Source: Streptomyces sp. SCSIO 75703 (GTDB taxonomy: Bacteria > Actinomycetota > Actinomycetes > Streptomycetales > Streptomycetaceae). Taken from it: 64,000 bases of DNA. Positions 58,003-64,000 of this stretch are shown here, one piece after another. The position numbers and the translations under genes are program-made. A model generated the notes under the pieces. That model worked only from the letters and a program-made list of their open reading frames with translations. It had not been told where the DNA came from and made no database searches. The stretch's first letter is position 1. Every line of letters begins with the position of its first letter. The stretch lies in the NCBI RefSeq assembly GCF_036607905.1, contig NZ_CP144555.1, positions 6,448,001 to 6,512,000 on the forward strand. The letters are read 5' to 3'.

Positions 58003-59520
58003 TCAGGCGGCGGCCCGGGGCAGCGGGATCGTCACCTCGTCCTCGACGGGCGGGTCGGTCTCCTGGGCGAGGTTGCCGGTGGCGGCGTGGCAGCGCAGCC
58101 GGACCGCGTCCGGGGAGACGTCGAGGCGCAGGAAGGACTTGAAGAACGGCGGGGAGTACGTCACCGAACCGGGCGAGAAGAGCCGCGCGTACGTCGCGCG
58201 CACCGGCAGCCTGACCCGCCGGGGCCGCTCCGCCCGGCGCCCGGTGCCCAGCAGCGCGGCGACGAACCGGGCGCGCCGGGTGACCCGGGCGGTGCCGGCG
58301 GCCCGGCCCGGCCGGATGTCCAGCCGCTCGGCGATCACGGCCGTCGCCTCGGCCTCCGTCAGGGTGAGCAGCCGCCGCAGCCGCAGCCGCCGCCCGTACA
58401 GGGCGCTGTAGAAGGCGAGCGAGTCGCCGCGCAGCGGGTAGCAGCGGAACTCCCGCTCGCTCACCCCGGCCACCGCCACGCGGGGGATGGTGTGGGTGGC
58501 GTGCATGAACGCCCCGCCGCCGCCCGCGACGACGTACTGGACGGTGCGGCCGTCCACGTCGACCGGGTAGCGCTGGTAGTTGTGGATGTCGCCGCCGATC
58601 GCCGCGACGTAGTGGTGGCGGGGGTCGCGGACGATGTCGTCGACGGTGCCGCCGCCCTCGATCGGGCAGGGACGGTGCTCGCCGTCCACGTAGAGCGGGG
58701 ACCCGGTGACGAGGATCTTCGGGCGCGGCCCCCGGGACACCTCGCGCAGCCACGCGCCCTGGGCGGCGTCGACGGTGCCGAGCAGCCCGGTGTCGATGCC
58801 GACGACGCGCACCGGCCCGGCGTCGATCGCCCAGTACGGACCCGGCTGGACGGCCCGCTGCCCGGGGGCGGAGCGCAGCCGGCGGTCCCGCGCCAGGTGC
58901 CTGCCGTCGTCCGGGCGCGGCCGGTGCCACAGCAGGGACCGCAGCCGGGCCCTCACGAGGCGGCGCGGTACGGGCTCGGGCGGCAGGGACGCCTCCTCCT
59001 CGCCGCAGAAGACCCGCATGAAGCCGCCGAGGTCCTCGTACCAGTCGTGGTTGCCGGGTATGGCGTAGACGGGCGCCGGATAGTCCCGGTAGGGGCGGAA
59101 GAACTTGGTGCCGTAGTCGTCGGCGCTGCCCACCGGGTAGATGACGTCGCTGGCGATGACGGCGAAGCGGGTGTCCCGCCCGGCGGTCAGCAGCCCCGGC
59201 ACCACGGCGTACTGGGACTCGCCGCCCTCCCCGGTGTCGCCGACGACCAGGAAGGAGAAGCGGTCCGGGTCGTCCCGCCGGATCACCTTGTCGGCCGGGG
59301 CTCCCCGGGCCGCCGCCCGCTCCACCCACCGGGCGCGGGTGCGGCCGGTGGGGTCGCCCAGCCAGGCGGCGAGGACGCCGTTGCGCGCGGCCCACAGGAC
59401 CCGGGGGTCCAGCCAGGACAGCTTCCGCACCCGGCCGGGCATCAGGCTCCGGTAGGAGCCGGGCTCGGCCGCGCCCCAGCCGGCACCCGCGGCGGTATCA
59501 CGTGAGGAGTCGGACACCAC
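58003..59520 (-). CDS. Calcineurin-like metallophosphoesterase
   Basis: A 505-residue phosphoesterase. The two-metal site motifs appear in order: FLVVGDTGEGGESQ (DxG), a VIASDVIYPVG segment, AIPGNHDWYED (GNHD) and AIGGDIHNYQRYP (GDxHxY in place of GHxH). There is no signal peptide. The N-terminal 80 residues and the C-terminal 130 residues are extra to the fold and unassigned. Start is uncertain, since two GTG codons lie in tandem (59520 and 59517) without a good ribosome site. The substrate is unknown. Confidence 0.87.
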   Translation of the reverse strand: MVSDSSRDTAAGAGWGAAEPGSYRSLMPGRVRKLSWLDPRVLWAARNGVLAAWLGDPTGRTRARWVERAAARGAPADKVIRRDDPDRFSFLVVGDTGEGGESQYAVVPGLLTAGRDTRFAVIASDVIYPVGSADDYGTKFFRPYRDYPAPVYAIPGNHDWYEDLGGFMRVFCGEEEASLPPEPVPRRLVRARLRSLLWHRPRPDDGRHLARDRRLRSAPGQRAVQPGPYWAIDAGPVRVVGIDTGLLGTVDAAQGAWLREVSRGPRPKILVTGSPLYVDGEHRPCPIEGGGTVDDIVRDPRHHYVAAIGGDIHNYQRYPVDVDGRTVQYVVAGGGGAFMHATHTIPRVAVAGVSEREFRCYPLRGDSLAFYSALYGRRLRLRRLLTLTEAEATAVIAERLDIRPGRAAGTARVTRRARFVAALLGTGRRAERPRRVRLPVRATYARLFSPGSVTYSPPFFKSFLRLDVSPDAVRLRCHAATGNLAQETDPPVEDEVTIPLPRAAA

Positions 59521-59624
59521 ACCACGGTAACAACCCGCGGATCACCGCCCGTTGGTGCCCCGCTACGTCAACCACCGTGCGGTAGGGGTCAATTGGGGCA
59601 GGCCGGCAGAGACTCGACCGCTCG

Positions 59625-60380
59625 TCAGAAGGTCCGCTCCAGCAGGTCGAACAGTGCCTCCCAGTGCCGCTCCGCCGCCTTCGCGTCGTACGCCTCGGTG
59701 TCCGCCTGCGTGTAGCCGTGCAACGCGCCCCGGTACACCTCGCAGCGGTGCCGGACGCCCGCCCCGGTGAGCGCCGCCTCCAGCCGCTCCTGCTGCTCGG
59801 GAGGCAGCGAGGCGTCGTGGTCGGCGTGGCCGAAGTACGCCTCGGCGGTGATGTTCCCTGCCACCAGGTGCGGACTTCGCGGACCCTCGGTCGCCAGCCG
59901 CCCGCCGTGGAACCCGGCCACCGCGGCGACCCGGTCCGGGTAGGTGCCCGCGGTGCGCAGGGCGATCCCCGCGCCCATGCAGTAGCCGGTCACCGCCACC
60001 GGTCCGCCGGCCGCCTGCGGGCAGTCCGCCAGCCACCGCAGCCAGGCGCCGGCGTCCCGCATCGCCCGCTCGGGCGTGAGCGACCGCATGACCGGCCCGA
60101 GGCGGTCGAAGAGGGCCGGCCGCGCCGAGGCGTCGATGAACTCCGGCAGGTCCACGACCGGCGCCCGCCCGTGCCGGTGGAACACGTTCGGCACCAGGAC
60201 CGTGTACCCGGCGGCGGCCAGCCGGTCCGCCATGGCCCGCGACCCGGGGCGCACCCCGAAGGCGTCCGTGTAGACCAGTACCGCCGGGCGCGGTTCCCCG
60301 TCCGCCGGATGCGCCAGATGGGCGTCGGCGGTGCCGTCCCCGGTCGGGATGTCGACGGTGGTTCCCCGCACCTCGGTCAT
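59625..60380 (-). CDS. Dienelactone hydrolase family protein
   Basis: A 251-residue alpha/beta hydrolase of the DLH family. The nucleophile is the Cys of VTGYCMGAGIA; the acid is probably in FGHADHDASL and the histidine in GALHGYTQ. The DLH fold uses Cys-Asp-His to open lactones such as dienelactone in aromatic degradation, but many bacterial members have other ester substrates. No ring-cleavage genes are nearby, so a general esterase role is as likely. The ATG at 60380 follows AGGCAGGG. Confidence 0.9.
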   Translation of the reverse strand: MTEVRGTTVDIPTGDGTADAHLAHPADGEPRPAVLVYTDAFGVRPGSRAMADRLAAAGYTVLVPNVFHRHGRAPVVDLPEFIDASARPALFDRLGPVMRSLTPERAMRDAGAWLRWLADCPQAAGGPVAVTGYCMGAGIALRTAGTYPDRVAAVAGFHGGRLATEGPRSPHLVAGNITAEAYFGHADHDASLPPEQQERLEAALTGAGVRHRCEVYRGALHGYTQADTEAYDAKAAERHWEALFDLLERTF

Positions 60381-60502
60381 GGCGGGCCCTGCCTCTCTGT
60401 GTCGTCGGTCGCGCGGCGGGCGCACGGCACCGCGGGGTGCCGGGGCGGTGCGAAAAGGCCCTCACGGCCGCCCGGGGCGGGCGGCGGCGGACGGGCCGGC
60501 GC

Positions 60503-61123
60503 TCACTCGAACCGGGCCGGATCGCCCGCGCCCCTGCGGACGATCTCCGCCTCGCCGTCCGAGAAGTCCACCACCGTGGTCGGCTCGGTGCCGCAGTCCC
60601 CGGAGTCGATCACCGCGTCCACCACGTGGTCGAGCCGGTCCTTGATCTCCCATCCCTGGGTCATCGGCTCCTCCTCGCCGGGCAGGAGCAGTGTGCTCGA
60701 CAGCAGCGGCTCGCCCAGTTCCGTCAGGATCGCCTGGGTGACCACGTGGTCCGGGATGCGCACGCCGACCGTCTTCTTCTTCGGGTGCTGGAGCATGCGG
60801 GGCACCTCCCGCGTCGCGGGCAGGATGAAGGTGTAACTGCCGGGTGTCGACGCCTTGATCGCCCGGAACACGTCGTTGTCGATCCGTACGAACCGGCCGA
60901 GCTGCGCGAAGTCCTGGCACACCAGCGTGAAGTGGTGCCGGTCGTCCAGGTGCCGGATCGAGCGGATGCGCTCGATGCCGTCGCGGCTGCCGAGCCGGCA
61001 GCCCAGCGCGTAACAGGAGTCCGTGGGATACGCGATCAGCGCGTCCCGGCGGACGCTGTCGGCGACCTGGGCGATGCTGCGCGGCTGGGGGTTGTCGGGG
61101 TGCACGTCGAAGTACTTCGCCAT
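60503..61123 (-). CDS. yciO: YciO-type YrdC/Sua5-fold protein
   Basis: A 206-residue YrdC-fold protein whose length and motifs match E. coli YciO closely: FDVHPDNPQPR, ALIAYPTDSCYALGC, a HHFTLVCQD segment, TPGSYTFILPATREVPR, KKKTVGVRIP and EEPMTQGWEIKDRLD. YciO is a paralogue of the threonylcarbamoyl-AMP synthase TsaC; its tRNA t6A activity is weak or debated, so annotation simply as TsaC could mislead. The ATG at 61123 is followed by the conserved N-terminus. It is divergent from the PucR-like regulator across 161 bases. Confidence 0.92.
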   Translation of the reverse strand: MAKYFDVHPDNPQPRSIAQVADSVRRDALIAYPTDSCYALGCRLGSRDGIERIRSIRHLDDRHHFTLVCQDFAQLGRFVRIDNDVFRAIKASTPGSYTFILPATREVPRMLQHPKKKTVGVRIPDHVVTQAILTELGEPLLSSTLLLPGEEEPMTQGWEIKDRLDHVVDAVIDSGDCGTEPTTVVDFSDGEAEIVRRGAGDPARFE

Positions 61124-61284
61124 TCACCGAGCTTATGCCGCCCGGAGGGCCGGACCGCGCAGGCGGGTGCCGCGCCGGGCACCCCCTCCGCCGGGGCCGC
61201 CCCCGCGGGCGCCCCCGACGCGGCATCCTTCATGAGGTAACGTCCCCGACCTGGAGGAAAGGCGAGGGCGAGGAGAAGGCCGAC

Positions 61285-62811
61285 GTGGCGGGCCGAGCGG
61301 ACGGAACGGGACACCGGGGGACAAGGGCGGGCGCACCCCCGGGATGGGCCGAGGAACTCCTCGAACACCTGCGCCCCGCCGCGCGCGACGTCGGCCGGCT
61401 CCTGGCCTGGCTCGCGGCCACCGTGTCCGCGGCCGTCTCCCTGCGCGACGGCACCGGCCGGCTGCTGGCGGGCAGCGGCCTCGCCCTGGACGAGGACCTG
61501 GTCGCCGACATCGCCGCCGGCCGCATCGCCTCCGCCGCCTGCGAGGACCGCGGCCGGCACGTGCGCCTGGTCCGCGTCGAACGGGCCCGCCCCGCGCCCG
61601 CCGCCGCCCTCGCCGTGATCCGCGAGACCCCCTTCGACCGGCGGGCCTCCGACATCGTCACGCGCACCGCGCAGGTGCTGGAACTCCTCCTGGCCGGCCA
61701 CGAGTCGACCGCCGCCGGACACCGGCTGCGCCGGGCCACCGCCGACCTGCGCCTGGCCATCCTGCAACTGCTCATGGTCGAGGACACCGTCTCCGCCCGC
61801 CGCGTGGCCGCCGGCCTCTGGCCGGGGCTCCTGGACACCGACACGGCCCGCGTCTACGTCGCCGAGTCGCGGCCCGAGATCCGCGACCGCCTGGCCGAGG
61901 AGTGCCTGGCGGCGACCGGCGAACGCGCCCTCGTCGTCCGCTGCCCCGCCATGGACGGCCACGTGATCGCGCTGACCCCGCGCGAGGACGCCGGAGAGGC
62001 CCTGCGCGCCCTGGTCGGCCGCATGCCCGGCTGCCGGCTCGGCGGCAGCGCCCGGCAGAGCCTCGCCCGCACCGCCACCGCCTACGGGCAGGCCGTGAGC
62101 GCGCTGGCCGTGGCCCGGTACCGCCCCGGGCGGACCGCCGTGTACGCGCAGCGGACCCGCCCCGAACGCCTCATGGACCCCGAGGCGCTGCGCCTGTGGA
62201 CGGACCGGGTGCTGGACCCCCTCGACGCGCTCGCCCACCACACCCGCGCCGAACTCCTCGCCACCACCCGGCTCGGCCTGGAGTTCACCGCCGTCAGCAC
62301 GGCGAAGATCCTCGGCGTCAGCCGCAACACCGTCCGCGCCCGCATGGACCGCGTCGAGGGACTGCTGCGCACCGACTTCGCCGACCTGACCGTGCGCGCC
62401 ACCGTCCACCTCGCGCTGAACGCGCACGCCGGCCTCGCCGACCGCCCCGCGCCCCGGCGCCCGGCCGCCGGCACCGGGCTCACCGACCTGCTCACCGGGC
62501 CTGCGCTGCGCACCTGGGCCGCCGACCTGCTCGGACGGCTGGAGCACGACACCCGCAACCCCCGGCGCACCCTGCGCGCCTGGATCGCCGCGGGCGGCAA
62601 CGCCGAACGGGCCGCGCGACGGCTCGGCGTCCACGCCCAGACCGTCCGCGAGCACGTGCGCAGCGCGGAACCCGTCCTGGAGCGCCGGCTCCTCGCGGGC
62701 GGCAGCGACCTGTACGAGGTCGTCCTCGCCCACCTGGCCCTCGGCGACCTCGACCCGCCCCCGCTGCACGGGACGAAACCGGCCCATCCGGACTCACCTG
62801 TGCACGGCTGA
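61285..62811 (+). CDS. PucR/CdaR-like helix-turn-helix regulator
   Basis: A 508-residue regulator. Residues about 20-150 form a GAF-like input region, a GGDEF-like/PucR middle segment follows, and two helix-turn-helix segments are visible: AVSTAKILGVSRNTVRARMDRV near residue 345 (quoted in part, it is the first) and ARRLGVHAQTVREHV near the C-terminus. The second HTH is the PucR C-terminal type. GTG at 61285 has GAAGG five bases upstream. The gene is divergent from yciO and ends at a strong double terminator. Ligand and targets are unknown. Confidence 0.8.
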   Translation: MAGRADGTGHRGTRAGAPPGWAEELLEHLRPAARDVGRLLAWLAATVSAAVSLRDGTGRLLAGSGLALDEDLVADIAAGRIASAACEDRGRHVRLVRVERARPAPAAALAVIRETPFDRRASDIVTRTAQVLELLLAGHESTAAGHRLRRATADLRLAILQLLMVEDTVSARRVAAGLWPGLLDTDTARVYVAESRPEIRDRLAEECLAATGERALVVRCPAMDGHVIALTPREDAGEALRALVGRMPGCRLGGSARQSLARTATAYGQAVSALAVARYRPGRTAVYAQRTRPERLMDPEALRLWTDRVLDPLDALAHHTRAELLATTRLGLEFTAVSTAKILGVSRNTVRARMDRVEGLLRTDFADLTVRATVHLALNAHAGLADRPAPRRPAAGTGLTDLLTGPALRTWAADLLGRLEHDTRNPRRTLRAWIAAGGNAERAARRLGVHAQTVREHVRSAEPVLERRLLAGGSDLYEVVLAHLALGDLDPPPLHGTKPAHPDSPVHG

Positions 62812-62925
62812 GTCCTGGGCGGTGCGCAGCGGGCACCGACACGGTTCACAACGCCGGGCGCGGACGCGTAGGTTCGACGAGCCGCGGGGGCACGACCGGA
62901 ACGGGGGACCGGTCGCGCCCCCCTC

Positions 62926-62988
62926 GGCCGGGTCTCCCGGACCGGCCGGGAGACCCGGCCGGTCCGGGACCGGCCGGGAGACCCGGCC
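62926..62988. terminator. Bidirectional terminator with a duplicated arm
   Basis: A 15-bp perfect stem, GGCCGGGTCTCCCGG (62926-62940) with its complement (62946-62960), encloses a 5-base loop. The right arm is repeated exactly at 62974-62988 within a 20-bp direct repeat (62941-62960 and 62969-62988), allowing two alternative hairpins. It lies between the convergent PucR-like and alcohol dehydrogenase genes. Confidence 0.8.
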
Positions 62989-62995
62989 GCTCCCT

Positions 62996-64000
62996 TCAGC
63001 CGCCGGGCAGGACCACCGCGCGCCCGCCGACCTTGCCCTCGCGCAGCCGCTCGTAGGCGAGCGGGGCGTCGTCCAGCGCGTACGTCTCGGTGTGCACCGA
63101 CACCGCGCCCGAGCGGGCCAGCGCCAGCACCTCGATCAGCTCCTCCCGGCTGCCCCAGTACGGCGCGCTGACCGACACCTCGAAGGGCAGCATCCCGAAG
63201 CCGACCGGCAGTCCGGCCCCGCCGATGCCGACCAGGGTGACGTCGGCCTCCACGGCGGCGACGGCGCCCGCGATCCGCACGGTCGGTTCGGCGCCCACGA
63301 AGTCGAGGACGGCCTCGGCGCCCCGGCCGCCGGTCAGCTCCACCACCGCGTCCGCGGCCCGGGCGTCGGACGACAGTGCCTCGTGCGCGCCCACCTCCCG
63401 GGCCAGCCGCAGCTTCTCCTCGCTGACGTCGAGGGCGACGACCCGCGCCGGGCTGAGGGCCCGCAGCAACTGGACGGCGACGTGACCGAGTCCGCCGGCG
63501 CCGATGACCACCGCCGTCGACCCCGGCACCAGCTTGGGCAGCGAGTGCTTGACCGCGTGGTACGGGGTCAGCCCCGCGTCCGTCAGCGGCGCCGCGGCGA
63601 CCGGGTCGAGGCCGTCCAGGGGGACCAGGTGCCGGGCGTCGTCGACGAGCAGGTACTCGGCCATCGCCCCCGGCCGCCCCAGTCCCGGCGGGCGGATGCC
63701 CAGCTCGTCGGCGCGCAGGCAGTAGTTCTCCTTGCCCTGGGCGCACTTCGCGCAGGTGCCGCAGCCCCACGGGCCGTAGACGGCGACCGCCTCGCCCTTC
63801 GCGACGCCGCCCGCCCCGGCGCCCAGCGCCGCCACGGTGCCGACCCCCTCGTGACCGAGGGTGAGGGGCAGCTCGTACGGGAAGCCCTCCGCGGGCCGGC
63901 CCATCACCGCGATGTCGGAGTGGCAGGCGCCGGCCGCGGTGACCCTCACCAGCACCTGGCCGGGGCCGGGCTCCGGATCGGGCACGGTCACCACCTCGGG
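62996..64000 (-). CDS. Zinc-dependent alcohol dehydrogenase (5' end outside window)
   Basis: The visible 335 codons form an MDR-family alcohol dehydrogenase whose first residues lie past the right edge (the in-frame GTG at 63994 is internal to the usual N-terminus). Catalytic zinc ligands are in GACHSDIAVMG and LGHEGVG. The structural zinc site is the four-cysteine run GCGTCAKCAQGKENYC, and the NAD-binding motif is VIGAGGLGHVA. Such enzymes oxidise primary or secondary alcohols with NAD(P)+. The stop is eight bases from a double terminator. Confidence 0.93.
   Translation of the reverse strand, partial: PEVVTVPDPEPGPGQVLVRVTAAGACHSDIAVMGRPAEGFPYELPLTLGHEGVGTVAALGAGAGGVAKGEAVAVYGPWGCGTCAKCAQGKENYCLRADELGIRPPGLGRPGAMAEYLLVDDARHLVPLDGLDPVAAAPLTDAGLTPYHAVKHSLPKLVPGSTAVVIGAGGLGHVAVQLLRALSPARVVALDVSEEKLRLAREVGAHEALSSDARAADAVVELTGGRGAEAVLDFVGAEPTVRIAGAVAAVEADVTLVGIGGAGLPVGFGMLPFEVSVSAPYWGSREELIEVLALARSGAVSVHTETYALDDAPLAYERLREGKVGGRAVVLPGG

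Noticed and set aside
60503..61123. Annotation as the essential TsaC threonylcarbamoyl-AMP synthase
   Set aside because: Length and motifs fit YciO better than TsaC/Sua5.
62996..63994. Alcohol dehydrogenase taken as complete with GTG start at 63994
   Set aside because: The frame stays open to the window edge and the family has about ten further N-terminal residues before VTVPDPEPGPGQ, so the gene is truncated by the window.

Overview
The window is chromosomal DNA of a Streptomyces species or close relative. It has very high GC, nearly all codons end in G or C, GTG starts are frequent and stop/start overlaps are common. The families are typical of the genus: DUF4032, DUF5133, DUF6480, SigB/F/G-type sigma factors, many SpoIIE/PP2C phosphatases and GHKL (RsbW-like) ATPases, ANTAR proteins, and a GlgE maltosyltransferase operon. 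I see no rRNA, tRNA, IS element, prophage or CRISPR array. Both end genes (DUF4032 protein on the left, zinc alcohol dehydrogenase on the right) run off the window.

Layout. (1) 1-10.6 kb: housekeeping and detoxification genes. These are an MBL-fold hydrolase, AlkB, a TetR regulator with an FAD dehydrogenase, DUF488, a secreted serine hydrolase whose sixth codon is the rare TTA, a divergent LysR/LysE pair, an MFS exporter and a lone cyclic-nucleotide-binding-domain protein. (2) 10.7-15.1 kb: a candidate small RNA with two C-rich-loop hairpins (6C-RNA-like), a PLP-dependent Orn/Lys/Arg decarboxylase, an RsbW-like ATPase and a SigB/F/G-type sigma factor. (3) 15.1-30.9 kb: ten genes in a row on the minus strand. 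In transcription order they are a HAMP-array hybrid histidine kinase, an ANTAR-GAF-PAS-PP2C phosphatase, a STAS anti-anti-sigma factor, an RsbR-RsbS-RsbT stressosome core, an ATPase-PP2C fusion, an RsbU-like phosphatase, a type II NADH dehydrogenase and an FUSC membrane protein. The five stressosome-region genes overlap by 1-4 bases. (4) 31.2-36.3 kb: a PRC-barrel-like protein behind a consensus SigB promoter, another RsbW-like ATPase, a long-chain acyl-CoA ligase, DUF6480 and a YbdK-type carboxylate-amine ligase. (5) 36.4-47.1 kb: the alpha-glucan block DUF5133-glgE-treS-mak-glgB on the minus strand, with a divergent ATPase-like gene coupled to glgX. (6) 47.1-64 kb: a VOC protein with a consensus SigB promoter, an ANTAR protein, a second SigB/F/G-type sigma factor, an ATP-dependent DNA ligase, a TetR/MFS divergent pair, a PAS-GAF-PP2C-ATPase protein, an aldo/keto reductase, a metallophosphoesterase, a dienelactone hydrolase, YciO, a PucR-like regulator and an alcohol dehydrogenase.

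Working together (inference). The window reads as a general-stress region. Input modules (HAMP kinase, stressosome, GAF/PAS phosphatases) feed partner-switching parts (STAS proteins, RsbW-like ATPases) that control SigB-type sigma factors. Likely outputs include the PRC-barrel gene, the VOC gene and perhaps the osmoprotectant/glucan block that interconverts trehalose, maltose-1-phosphate and branched alpha-glucan. From memory, unverified, the order resembles the Streptomyces coelicolor region that carries sigM and a second glgE cluster.
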